From positions 1 to 32,189 of the forward strand of contig JAFSUF010000052.1 in NCBI GenBank assembly GCA_017445425.1: 32,189 nt of DNA, in the 5' to 3' direction. The notes under the pieces were generated by a model that had not been told where the DNA came from, made no database searches, and saw only the letters and a program-made list of their open reading frames with translations. A program made the translations under genes and the position numbers. Positions 1 through 6,389 of this stretch are shown here, one piece after another (positions within the stretch are counted from its first letter, which is position 1; each line of letters begins with the position of its first letter). The DNA is from Bacteroidales bacterium. Lineage in GTDB: Bacteria; Bacteroidota; Bacteroidia; Bacteroidales; UBA932.

Positions 1-321
1 CATGACTACTACAAGACCCCGCGCGGCTACCATCCCCGCAGCGGCAACTCCACCGACGGCTGGAACATCACCGGCACCATGTCTTTCCTGAACCAGCCCC
101 TGCTGGACATGGCGGGCGAAATCAAGACGCCTGTGCTCCTGATCCATGGCGAGAAGGCCCACAGCCGCTATTTCAGCGAGGGTGCCTTTGCCAGGTTGAA
201 GGGAGACAATAAGGAACTGCTCATCATCCCCGGTGCCGTGCATACGGACCTGTATGACGACAAGGCCGGCGTGATTCCCTACGACAAGATGGAAACCTTC
301 TTCAAAGAAAATCTGAAATAA
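1..321 (+). CDS. Alpha/beta hydrolase, C-terminal part (5' end outside window)
   Basis: The frame is open from base 1 and ends at TAA 319-321, so about 106 C-terminal residues are present. The segment reads TPVLLIHGEKAHSRYF, which is the usual strand leading to the third catalytic residue in alpha/beta hydrolases, followed by LLIIPGAVHTDLYD. The His in GAVHTDLYD is the likely catalytic His. The upstream piece (HDYYKTPRGYHPRS) resembles YcjY/dienelactone-hydrolase-like proteins common in Bacteroidales. An internal ATG at 79 is not the real start because homology-like sequence continues upstream to the window edge. The nucleophile Ser lies outside the window, so activity cannot be judged. The substrate is unknown. 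The next reading frame begins directly at its stop codon. Confidence 0.8.
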   Translation, partial: HDYYKTPRGYHPRSGNSTDGWNITGTMSFLNQPLLDMAGEIKTPVLLIHGEKAHSRYFSEGAFARLKGDNKELLIIPGAVHTDLYDDKAGVIPYDKMETFFKENLK

Positions 322-822
322 TGGAAAAAATACGAACATATCAATCTGGAAGAGTATTTCCAGAGCGGAGAGGGCGGAACGGCCCTTACCTATAGCCACA
401 AAAAGGGAAAGACCCTGGCAAAGCTCTTCACTCCGGGTATGGGCGCTGAGTCGGCCGAGCGCGAATTTCTGGTCAGCAAAACTGTCTATGAGATGGGGAT
501 TCCCACCCCGGAGCCCATCCGACTGGTGACGGACGGCACCAGCTTCGGGGCCGAATATGAGCTCATTCAGGACAAGCGCTCCTTCACCCGCATTATTTCC
601 GAGGAGCCGGAACAGCTGGAACCGCCGTCCCTTCGCTTTGCCACTCTTGCCAGGGAACTTCACCAGAGCCAGGCCGACACCACCCGTCTGCCGTCCATGA
701 AAGAGCTGGTCAAGTCGCATATCGTCCGTAACCAAGACATCCCCGAGGATGTACGCGAAAAAGCGCTGCTCTTTCTGGAAAGCGTTCCGGCGACCGCAAC
801 CGCCTACATTGGGGTTGGCTGA
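321..822 (+). pseudogene. Broken aminoglycoside/choline-kinase-like phosphotransferase
   Basis: A protein-like frame (KYEHINLEEYFQSG, then EREFLVSKTVYEMGIPTPEP) runs from about 331 to the TGA at 820-822. It has the N-lobe pattern of the APH/TIGR02172-type phosphotransferases. No in-frame ATG precedes the conserved part; the first Met is at 439, inside the domain. An ATG at 321-323, overlapping the upstream TAA, would give MEKYEHINL if the run of six A after ATGG had five, so one extra A appears to break the start. The C-terminus stops after SVPATATAYIGVG, where the family normally has the catalytic HGDxxxxN loop and Mg-binding Asp; these are absent. With both ends damaged this is most likely a pseudogene, although the A-run alone could be a sequencing error. 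Confidence 0.7.
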
Positions 823-921
823 TGTTGCGCGTTACCCCTGAATTCTTCCGCCTGTAGCCCGGTGTCAGGCATGGCTGCGCATTCCCTCCCCCGCCTGCGG
901 CGGGGCTTGCCAAACCGTCAT

Positions 922-960
922 GAAAATAGCGCAATCGAGCGAACTCGTTGCGCTATTTTC
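922..960 (-). terminator. Hairpin downstream of tRNA-Ser, likely terminator
   Basis: A perfect 13-bp inverted repeat (922-934 with 948-960) encloses a second 4-bp stem CGAG/CTCG (936-939 with 944-947) around a CGAA loop. It lies 11 bases past the 3' end of the minus-strand tRNA, and read on that strand the stem ends in a T-rich arm (TATTTTC). It may also act on the plus strand for transcripts arriving from the broken phosphotransferase. Confidence 0.7.
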
Positions 961-971
961 TTCCGCTTTTG

Positions 972-1056
972 CGGAGAGGGAGGGATTCGAACCCCCGGAA
1001 CGTTGCCGTTCAACAGTTTTCAAGACTGCCGTAATCGACCACTCTACCACCTCTCC
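972..1056 (-). tRNA. tRNA-Ser (anticodon UGA)
   Basis: The reverse complement folds as a class II tRNA. The 7-bp acceptor stem is GGAGAGG (1056-1050) paired with CCTCTCC (979-973), with discriminator G at 972. The anticodon loop is CTTGAAA with anticodon TGA, closed by a CAGT/ACTG stem. There is a long variable arm (TTGAACGGCAACGTTCC) and a T arm containing GGTTCGAATCCC. CCA is not encoded. A TATATTTG -7 box lies about 25 bases upstream. Confidence 0.96.
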
Positions 1057-1080
1057 TTGCCCGCTTATCCAACGGGACTG

Positions 1081-1088
1081 CAAATATA
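1081..1088 (-). promoter_or_regulatory. Putative Bacteroidetes -7 box for tRNA-Ser
   Basis: On the minus strand this reads TATATTTG, matching TAnnTTTG, and ends 24 bases before the mature tRNA 5' end. No convincing -33 TTG was seen in the AT-rich stretch upstream. Confidence 0.5.
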
Positions 1089-1171
1089 AGAAATAATTTT
1101 ATAAGAAATAAATATGTTAGTCTGTTGCCGGATAAGAATGCATTTGAACAGATATAATCCAAAAAACCTGA

Positions 1172-1179
1172 TATCTTTG
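1172..1179 (+). promoter_or_regulatory. Putative -7 box for the SGNH hydrolase gene
   Basis: TATCTTTG matches the Bacteroidetes -7 consensus. The start codon at 1196 is only 16 bases downstream, which implies a very short leader. A TTTG at 1143-1146 lies 25 bases upstream, longer than the usual 19-21 spacer, so the -33 element is uncertain. Confidence 0.55.
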
Positions 1180-1195
1180 CAAAAAAGCGAGAATT

Positions 1196-1990
1196 ATGAA
1201 AAAACTGATGACTGCCCTTTTTATTCTGGTAACCTGCGCTGCGCAGGCACAAGAGGTTAACCCTATCGCCACTATTTCCCAGCAGCCCGGCTGGTGCACA
1301 ATAATTCACCGCTGGGGATTCATAGGGGATTCGCTGTGCAGTGGCGAGTTTGAATATTTGCGCGAGGATGGTTCCACTGTATGGCACGATGTGTATGAGT
1401 ATTCCTGGGGCCAGCGTATTGTGGCCGCAGTGGGCGGCGCCGTTGGGTATAACTTCTCACAGGGAGGAGAAACGGCAAAGGGCTGGATTGAGAATTTCTG
1501 GGATTATCCGCTTAACCGCAATGCCGACATCAGCGCCAAGGCGCATCCTTGCCAGGCATACATCATCGCGCTGGGCTGCAACGACCGGAACGGATTCGTG
1601 CCCGGAGATGCGCATAAAGACATCAATCTGGAAGATTATACAAAGAACGCAGAGACCTTTATCGGCTATTATGGAGGCATTATCCAGCGCGTCAAGACCC
1701 TGCAGCCGCGTGCACGATTCTTTGTGGTGACGCTGCCCACCCTCTACGGGAAGGAGGAGTTCAGCGCAGAGATCCGCAAGATGCCAGAAATCTTTGACAA
1801 TGTTTATCTGATTGACCTGGAGAAGCACGGGCTGGACTTTAACGATCCGCAGCTTAAGGAGCGCTATTTTGAAAAAGGGCACATGAACGCAGCAGGCTAT
1901 CAGATGATGGCCTGGACATTCATGACCTACATTAACTGGATTATTGAGAATAATCTGTCCGATTTCTCAGATATCAGTCTTGTGAAGTAG
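1196..1990 (+). CDS. Secreted SGNH/GDSL-family hydrolase
   Basis: This 264-aa protein has an N-terminal signal peptide (MKKLMTALFILVTCAAQAQ, cleavage likely after AQA). Block I is FIGDSLCSGEF with nucleophile Ser46. Block III is GCNDRNG (about 127-133), with Asn supplying the oxyanion hole. Block V is EKGHMNAAGYQ with catalytic His229. All SGNH hallmarks are present, so an active esterase or lipase-like enzyme in the periplasm or outside the cell is likely. Related Bacteroidales enzymes often deacetylate glycans, but nothing here fixes the substrate. The start is chosen for the signal peptide and the short distance from the -7 box at 1172-1179. The gene appears monocistronic, and the next gene is convergent. 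Confidence 0.9.
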   Translation: MKKLMTALFILVTCAAQAQEVNPIATISQQPGWCTIIHRWGFIGDSLCSGEFEYLREDGSTVWHDVYEYSWGQRIVAAVGGAVGYNFSQGGETAKGWIENFWDYPLNRNADISAKAHPCQAYIIALGCNDRNGFVPGDAHKDINLEDYTKNAETFIGYYGGIIQRVKTLQPRARFFVVTLPTLYGKEEFSAEIRKMPEIFDNVYLIDLEKHGLDFNDPQLKERYFEKGHMNAAGYQMMAWTFMTYINWIIENNLSDFSDISLVK

Positions 1991-2042
1991 GCGGCTTAAC
2001 AGCCAAAGACTAAAACCGGCTATTGGGAAGGTGCGGGGAGGA

Positions 2043-2618
2043 CTACTGGGCCTTTGTGACTATGGCGGTCATGCCGGGCATGAGGTTGGGGTGGGGTTGA
2101 AGCGTTGCCTCCATGTGTACCATGCCGTTCTTTTCCACCACCGGGCTGATGGCAGAGATATAGGCTTCGTGAGCCTCGGCGGGATATGCTACGCTGTATA
2201 CCAGGATCTTTGTGCCCGGCCCAAACTTGTGCAACTCGTTTTCCAGCACGTCAAAACAAACCTTCAGGTGTTCGGTATCCACAATATAGAATAGCGGAAC
2301 TCCAGGAGTCGCTGCACTGTAAAGGGTAGCGTCTATCCGGCTCACGGCGCCCGTGAGGGGGGCGGTGATGGTGCAGTAGGTGAGTTCGTGCTCCAGTTGC
2401 TGGAGAGATGCTTTGGCGGTGTTGTAGCCGCTGTAATATACTTTGTCTGAGACGGTTCCCAGGAATCCCCATACAAAGAAGGCTCCCAGCAGGAGAATGG
2501 CGGTGAGGGCCAGTAAATAGGTGGGCAGCGCCGTGACTTTGAGGGTTTTGCCTATCTGATGAGGGGCCCGTAGCTGATTCTGGCGACTATCTTGGGAAAA
2601 GGGATTCTGATCTTCCAT
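2043..2618 (-). CDS. Short HlyD-like membrane-fusion (adaptor) protein, possibly internally deleted
   Basis: This 191-aa protein has a cytoplasmic N-terminus (MEDQNPFSQDSRQN), one membrane anchor (about 31-53), then GTVSDKVYYSG and a short helix (TAKASLQQLEHEL). The rest is a half lipoyl/beta-barrel region: CTITAPLTGAVSRID, PLFYIVDTEHLKVCFDVLENEL and LMPGMTAIV. The N-terminal 60 residues resemble NHLM-type bacteriocin-export adaptors. The C-terminal part resembles RND/HlyD adaptors. The first lipoyl half and the long coiled-coil hairpin expected between them are missing; typical members exceed 300 aa. No ABC or RND partner is nearby. The frame is intact, so it may be expressed, but it may be a non-functional remnant. 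The ZIP gene lies 9 bases upstream on the same strand, so the two are probably co-transcribed. Confidence 0.65.
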   Translation of the reverse strand: MEDQNPFSQDSRQNQLRAPHQIGKTLKVTALPTYLLALTAILLLGAFFVWGFLGTVSDKVYYSGYNTAKASLQQLEHELTYCTITAPLTGAVSRIDATLYSAATPGVPLFYIVDTEHLKVCFDVLENELHKFGPGTKILVYSVAYPAEAHEAYISAISPVVEKNGMVHMEATLQPHPNLMPGMTAIVTKAQ

Positions 2619-2627
2619 TTTTTTAGT

Positions 2628-3386
2628 TTATCCCATCACCACATCCAGCACCATCATCAGTGCAAAACCGATAGCAAAGCCTATCGTGGCGATGTTGGAA
2701 TGTTCCCCTTGTGAAGCTTCAGGTACCAGTTCCTCAACCACGACATAGAGCATAGCGCCGGCAGCAAAGGCAAGCAGGTAAGGCATCATTGGCGTGACAG
2801 CAGATGCCAGCAGTATAACCAGCGCACCTCCGAGGGGTTCTACGATTCCGCTCAGTGCTCCCACCCAGAAGGATTTCAACCGGCTGTTCCCGGCAGAGCG
2901 CAGAGGCATGGAGATAATGGCGCCTTCGGGGACATTTTGGATAGCAATACCCAGCGACAGCGCCAGGGCCCCGGCAGCCGTCATACCGGCACCGCCGCTC
3001 AGCACGCCGGCAATAGCAACGCCCACCGCCATACCTTCCGGGAAGTTGTGGATGGTTACGGCCAGCGCCAGCATAGTGGTCTTGGAGAGTTTGCTCTTGG
3101 GCCCTTCAGGGCCGCCGGCAGGGTGCAGGTGGGGCGTTACCTGGTCAATCAGCAAGAGGAAAGCGAAACCGCCCAGAAGGCCGATTGTTGTGGGCCATAC
3201 GCCGCCCATCGCAATTCCGGGAATGAGCAGCGACCATACTGAGGCGGCGACCATCACACCGGAGGCAAAGCCCAGGAGAATCTTCTGCAGCAAATCCGGC
3301 ATCTCCTTTTTCATAAAGAAAACGAAAGATGCCCCGAGCGTAGTCCCAAGGAATGGTATAAGTAGAGCCAGAACGGTGTTATTCAT
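2628..3386 (-). CDS. ZIP-family divalent metal transporter
   Basis: A 252-aa polytopic membrane protein with the ZIP signatures. TM4 carries LAVTIHNFPEGMAVG and TM5 carries SLGIAIQNVPEGAIIS; the HNxPEG and xNxPEG motifs supply the metal-binding His/Asn/Glu. EPLGG and YVVVEELVPEA follow in later helices. The loop between TM3 and TM4 has HLHPAGGPEGPKSK, a short His-bearing variable loop. The family (GufA/ZupT-like) imports zinc and sometimes iron or manganese across the inner membrane. The second motif has Gln where many members have His, as in GufA-type members. A TATCTTTG -7 box lies just upstream. The HlyD-like gene follows after 9 bases. Confidence 0.9.
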   Translation of the reverse strand: MNNTVLALLIPFLGTTLGASFVFFMKKEMPDLLQKILLGFASGVMVAASVWSLLIPGIAMGGVWPTTIGLLGGFAFLLLIDQVTPHLHPAGGPEGPKSKLSKTTMLALAVTIHNFPEGMAVGVAIAGVLSGGAGMTAAGALALSLGIAIQNVPEGAIISMPLRSAGNSRLKSFWVGALSGIVEPLGGALVILLASAVTPMMPYLLAFAAGAMLYVVVEELVPEASQGEHSNIATIGFAIGFALMMVLDVVMG

Positions 3387-3410
3387 AGAATCAATTTATC
3401 GGATATACTG

Positions 3411-3418
3411 CAAAGATA
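3411..3418 (-). promoter_or_regulatory. Putative -7 box for the ZIP transporter gene
   Basis: TATCTTTG on the minus strand, 24 bases before the ATG at 3386. It lies between the ZIP start and the end of the LuxR remnant. No well-spaced -33 TTG was found. Confidence 0.55.
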
Positions 3419-3430
3419 CAAATACAAACA

Positions 3431-3622
3431 TCAGATGATGTTGTTCAAAATCGCATATGCGGTGAGGCCGGCAATTGTTTTGATGCCGGTCTTGCGCGCG
3501 ATGTTTTTCCGATGGGTAATGACCGTGTGTATGGATATGTTGTATTTGGCAGCAATTTCTTTGTTGAGAAGGCCCTGGGCCACTCCGGCAAGTATCTCTA
3601 TTTCTCTTGAAGATAATCTGTC
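3431..3622 (-). pseudogene. LuxR-type HTH domain remnant (N-terminus lost)
   Basis: The last 61 residues before the stop at 3431 form a complete LuxR/GerE helix-turn-helix. It opens with LSSREIEILAGVAQGLLNKE, followed by IAAKYNISIHTVITHRKNI and the usual C-terminal helix ending AYAILNNII. In intact Bacteroidales regulators of this type the HTH follows a receiver or other N-terminal domain. Here family-like sequence stops abruptly at about 3616-3622. The same frame continues open to 3922, but that part is the antisense of a beta-barrel remnant and looks compositionally artificial (many Gly and Gln). I therefore read it as a 3' gene fragment created by rearrangement. A stand-alone HTH peptide cannot be excluded, but no good start codon is visible at the domain edge. 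Confidence 0.65.
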
Positions 3623-3994
3623 GCCGTTCCGGTCGCCGAATTCTTCAAACTCCCCACAGATACGGCCAATCCCTGGTCTGTTGGTCCACTTCCGCCCGAG
3701 GTGAGACCAGACAAGGTCCCGAAGAACATGGAGTACGGCACCCGCTTCAGCTGTTTCTTGGGCGGGATCGATTTCTCCCTGATGGCCCTGCTGAACAACT
3801 CCCTGACCCTGTCCACCTTTGCTTATGCCGATGTGCATGACGGTGGCATATTCAATTGCCTCAGCGCCGACTGGGCCGCCACGGACCAGATCCATGCCAT
3901 CCTGGGCTACGACTATTTCCATGCCGATGGCGGGATGTTCCTCCGGTATGCCAACAACAGCGAGGTCTGGGTAAAACTGAAGTATTGTTTTTAA
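3623..3994 (+). pseudogene. 3' remnant of an outer-membrane beta-barrel protein
   Basis: The plus-strand frame is open from 3617, just after stop codons at 3608 and 3614, to TAA at 3992-3994. It begins with natural-looking sequence (AEFFKLPTDTANPWSVGPLP) and continues with EYGTRFSCFLGGIDFSLMA. It ends GYDYFHADGGMFLRYANNSE VWVKLKYCF. Alternating hydrophobic strands and a terminal Phe are typical of the last strands of a porin-like barrel. There is no signal peptide and no plausible start: the first candidates are a GTG at 3701 and an ATG inside the barrel sequence. This is the tail of a larger gene whose 5' part is gone. It points away from the LuxR remnant, so the two 3' fragments sit back to back. 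Confidence 0.6.
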
Positions 3995-4005
3995 ACTGTA
4001 ATGAT

Positions 4006-4556
4006 ATGAAAAGCTTTTTCAAAGTCCTCCTAATGGCTATTGCCTATTTTGCCACTTTCATCCTCGGCGCCGCCAGAGGTCCATTCATCCCGCATGTTAT
4101 GCCTATGTCGGAGCGGTTCTTCCGCTGGTGTTTGCATTCATCTACCTCTATACCTGCTCCATCATCCGTGGCTTCGGCGCTGCAACGGCCCTGAACGGAT
4201 TCATCTTTGTCCTGTTCCTGATTGCCGGCGAAGCGGATATCGCATATGTCATCGGCACCATCGTCTTGACGGCGCTTGCCGAACTCATTCGCTACTTCTG
4301 TGGATATGAGACGAAGAAGGGCGTCCGCTGGAGCTTTGTCCCCTTCGCACTCTCATTCTTTGCCTACACTGCCCACTGGTGGACCGATACGGAAGGCTCC
4401 CTGGCCGCAGCTGTGGAGGAAATGCGTCCCGGATATGACCAACTGATGATTCCGGTCATCAATAACGTCCCTGTGCTTATTGTGGTGATTGTCCTGGCCA
4501 TTCCCATCGCCATTCTAGGCATGTGCATGGCAGAAAAGAGATTACAATTTGTTTAG
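4006..4556 (+). pseudogene. ECF transporter S-component (MptD-like), frameshifted
   Basis: The N-terminus MKSFFKVLLMAIAYFATFILGA is read from ATG 4006. The conserved continuation (HPACYAYVGAVLPLVFAFIY, then TCSIIRGFGAATALNGFIF and so on to MAEKRLQFV) is in a different frame from about 4086 to the stop at 4554-4556. A one-base indel between about 4068 and 4086 joins them into a protein of about 183 aa with five or six membrane helices, the size of MptD/TIGR02185 S-components. Such proteins bind a vitamin-like or other small substrate for an energy-coupling-factor importer. No ECF ATPase or T component is next to it, though solitary S-components normally share a module encoded elsewhere. It could be a real pseudogene or a sequencing error. 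Confidence 0.65.
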
Positions 4557-4563
4557 CCCAAGG

Positions 4564-4596
4564 TTTGTGTTGCCAAAGAATTGGTGGCTATCTTTG
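4564..4596 (+). promoter_or_regulatory. Putative promoter (-33 TTTG / -7 TATCTTTG)
   Basis: TTTG at 4564-4567 and TATCTTTG at 4589-4596 are separated by 21 bases, a good match to the Bacteroidetes promoter. It sits 111 bases before the TfoX-like gene. Only a 16-codon frame (4634-4684) lies between, so transcripts from here would give TfoX a long leader, or the promoter belonged to a gene now lost. Confidence 0.55.
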
Positions 4597-4691
4597 CAAT
4601 AAACACTTGTGACCGATAAGCCTTATTGGAGCCATGCTGCAAACCTGGCGCGAAACGGCCATTGATGCAGACGAGGTAACGTAGAAAACTG

Positions 4692-4699
4692 TATATTTG
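4692..4699 (+). promoter_or_regulatory. Putative -7 box immediately before the TfoX-like gene
   Basis: TATATTTG ends only 8 bases before ATG 4708, so a transcript from it would be nearly leaderless. No -33 TTG lies at the usual distance, which makes the upstream site at 4564-4596 the better candidate. Confidence 0.4.
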
Positions 4700-4707
4700 G
4701 GGTAATT

Positions 4708-5067
4708 ATGGCTTCTAATACCGACTTTGTTCAATATATCGTGGACCAGTGCTCTGGCGCCGGGGATATTGCCGTGAAAAAGATGATGGGCGACTATTGC
4801 ATCTATTGCAACGGAATCCTCTTTGGCCTGATATGCGACAACAATTTGTTTGTCAAGGTTACCGAGCCCGGCAGGGCTGTTCTCAGGGAAGAGATATTGC
4901 GACCGCCTTATCCAGGCGCAAGGGAGTATTTCTACATAACCGATGTGGACGACAGCGACTATCTTGAGAAACTGGTGCGCGTTACCCTGCCTGCCCTTGC
5001 AGATCCCCGTGCAAAAAAACCGGCTCCAGTCGCCGTGGAGGCGTATCGCTCGCTACATCACAGTTAA
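4708..5067 (+). CDS. TfoX/Sxy N-terminal-domain protein
   Basis: This 119-aa protein matches the TfoX N-terminal domain: KKMMGDYCIYCNGILFGLIC, then DNNLFVKVTEPGRA, PPYPGAREYFYITDVDD and the C-terminal LVRVTLPALADP. In Gammaproteobacteria Sxy/TfoX activates competence genes together with CRP. Single-domain versions like this one are widespread in Bacteroidetes and their role is unknown, so no competence function should be assumed. The frame looks complete. Its stop (TAA 5065-5067) overlaps the stop of the convergent membrane-protein gene within the palindrome TTAA. Confidence 0.85.
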   Translation: MASNTDFVQYIVDQCSGAGDIAVKKMMGDYCIYCNGILFGLICDNNLFVKVTEPGRAVLREEILRPPYPGAREYFYITDVDDSDYLEKLVRVTLPALADPRAKKPAPVAVEAYRSLHHS

Positions 5068-5483
5068 CGTCTCCAAGTTTTCCGCCAGCGGACGATAAAC
5101 TGTATGCCAGCCGAGAGCAGGCCCGGGCCAAGGCCGCAGTAGAACCAGGCAATAAACGAATCAGGAACCTGCGGAATCCGTTTGAGGAATATACCCAGTG
5201 TAATCATAAAGGCTATGATGATATAGCCCTTTATGCTGAAAGTCTTGAAAATGGAGGTCTTAAGCTCCGTCATGGACATTATGCGCGCCGCATATTTGCG
5301 CACCACACCCGTAAACATAAACCAGAATCCGGCAAATACGACGGCAGAAAGCAGAAAGTACCACCACGGTATACTCTCCAGCCGGCCGTAATAATCCACA
5401 CCTGTCAGAAGTATCTTGATACCGATGGCCATCCAGAGTAGACCGTTGACCAGCAGCAGAAATCTGGTGGGAATCCTGAACAT
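5064..5483 (-). CDS. Small integral membrane protein, unknown function
   Basis: A 139-aa protein starting MFRIPTRFLLLVNGLLWMAIG. Its ATG overlaps the rhomboid stop codon as TGATG. A longer in-frame reading reaches 5621, but that part is the shadow of the rhomboid gene. Four hydrophobic segments are visible, at about 6-26, 40-60, 83-101 and 111-129, with basic loops and a Trp/Arg-rich C-terminus (VRWRKTWRR). Small four-helix membrane proteins of this kind are common in Bacteroidales and uncharacterised. I recognise no catalytic motif. Translational coupling to the rhomboid protease suggests a shared membrane role, but that is inference. Confidence 0.75.
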   Translation of the reverse strand: MFRIPTRFLLLVNGLLWMAIGIKILLTGVDYYGRLESIPWWYFLLSAVVFAGFWFMFTGVVRKYAARIMSMTELKTSIFKTFSIKGYIIIAFMITLGIFLKRIPQVPDSFIAWFYCGLGPGLLSAGIQFIVRWRKTWRR

Positions 5484-6097
5484 CACAAGCCCAATTGAGA
5501 GAGGAAATGACTGAAGATGTCGGGACGGCATACAAGCGGGAACACAAGGCCGTAAACTGCGCCCCAGAAGTGGGCTGTGTGGCCGATGTTGTCCATGTTC
5601 CGCTTTGCCATATACCAGCAATACAGCAGGTAAAGCGGGGCGAAGATATATCCGGGAACCGGGATGGGAATAAGGTATATGTAGATGCCCATCTTAGGCT
5701 CAAACAGGATGCTCGCAAACAGTATTGCCGAGACGGCCCCCGATGCCCCAACGGCACTGTATGAACTGTTATCTTTATATTTGAACAGATCCCAGACAGA
5801 AGAGACGGCTATTGCGCTCACATACAGCACAACGTAGAGCACAATGCCCAGATTGGCGCCGAATGCTGCCTGGAAGTACTCCTCCACAACCCTGCCAAAG
5901 AAGAACAGGGTGAGCATGTTGAAGAACAGGTGACCCCAACCGCCGTGGACCAAGCCGTAACTCAGCATCCTGTACCACTGATTCCGATGCCATACGGAAT
6001 AAGGGTGGAGCAGCAACTTGTTAGCATTAAACGTCCCGGTGAAGCATAGAATGCTCACCAGGCCGGTTACGGCTATGAGTATGAGTGTTGTCGACAT
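5483..6097 (-). CDS. Rhomboid-family intramembrane serine protease
   Basis: About 204 aa from ATG 6097 (MSTTLILIAVTGLV). A GTG start at 6112 would add five residues and overlap the upstream TAG. Rhomboid hallmarks are present: HGGWGHLFFNML in the second helix (His56 and Asn60 of the oxyanion region), GASG with nucleophile Ser119, and AHFWGAVYG with catalytic His176. Six membrane helices fit a bacterial core rhomboid without extra domains. It would cleave membrane-spanning helices of unknown substrates in the inner membrane. It lies in a compact set with the 63-aa Cys protein upstream and a 139-aa membrane protein downstream, with overlapping start and stop codons. Confidence 0.9.
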   Translation of the reverse strand: MSTTLILIAVTGLVSILCFTGTFNANKLLLHPYSVWHRNQWYRMLSYGLVHGGWGHLFFNMLTLFFFGRVVEEYFQAAFGANLGIVLYVVLYVSAIAVSSVWDLFKYKDNSSYSAVGASGAVSAILFASILFEPKMGIYIYLIPIPVPGYIFAPLYLLYCWYMAKRNMDNIGHTAHFWGAVYGLVFPLVCRPDIFSHFLSQLGL

Positions 6098-6111
6098 GAT
6101 AGTGCCGGCCA

Positions 6112-6303
6112 CTATTTATATTTCTGGAAATCGTATTTTACGCGGAGATTGGCCTTTGCTTCATCATCAAGATGGGTGAAGAAAGCCTTGAAGCCGGGGC
6201 AGAAATTGATATGCCAACGCCAGAAACGACCCAGAACGGATTTGGGGTTCTTTTCATAGTGTGCGCGGAATTTACAGTTCTCGCAAGGATAATGTTGTCC
6301 CAT
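6112..6303 (-). CDS. 63-aa conserved-type small cysteine protein, unknown function
   Basis: This small basic protein starts MGQHYPCENCKFRAHYEKNP and carries a CxxC near the N-terminus. A third Cys sits in WHINFCPGFKAF, and the C-terminus is charged (DDEAKANLRVKYDFQKYK). I recognise it only as a type of short protein seen beside core genes in Bacteroidales. The CPxC-like Cys pattern could bind zinc or an iron-sulfur centre or be redox active. A TATTTTTG -7 box at 6320-6327 precedes it, and it is first in a three-gene unit with the rhomboid protease (junction TAGTG). No membrane segment or signal peptide is present, so it is cytoplasmic. Confidence 0.75.
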   Translation of the reverse strand: MGQHYPCENCKFRAHYEKNPKSVLGRFWRWHINFCPGFKAFFTHLDDEAKANLRVKYDFQKYK

Positions 6304-6319
6304 AATACTCTAGTTTTTG

Positions 6320-6327
6320 CAAAAATA
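6320..6327 (-). promoter_or_regulatory. Putative -7 box for the Cys protein / rhomboid unit
   Basis: TATTTTTG on the minus strand, 16 bases before ATG 6303, matching TAnnTTTG. The flanks are A/T-rich and no -33 TTG was found. Confidence 0.45.
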
Positions 6328-6389
6328 GCAAAAAACGAAAAATGATTCTTTTTGTAAAGAATAATAAACTTGTGATATGAAACACCTGA

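Noticed and set aside
972..1056. tRNA gene as an integration site for the decayed 1-8.6 kb tract
   Set aside because: No integrase gene and no second copy of the tRNA 3' end was noticed in the window, so an island attachment site is not supported.
3626..3922. N-terminal extension of the LuxR frame
   Set aside because: It is antisense to the beta-barrel remnant, which reads as natural protein, and has no receiver-domain features, so it is not counted as part of the regulator.
4634..4684. 16-codon frame MLQTWRETAIDADEVT before the TfoX-like gene
   Set aside because: Too short to support as a gene; possibly the tail of a lost gene, but there is no second line of evidence.
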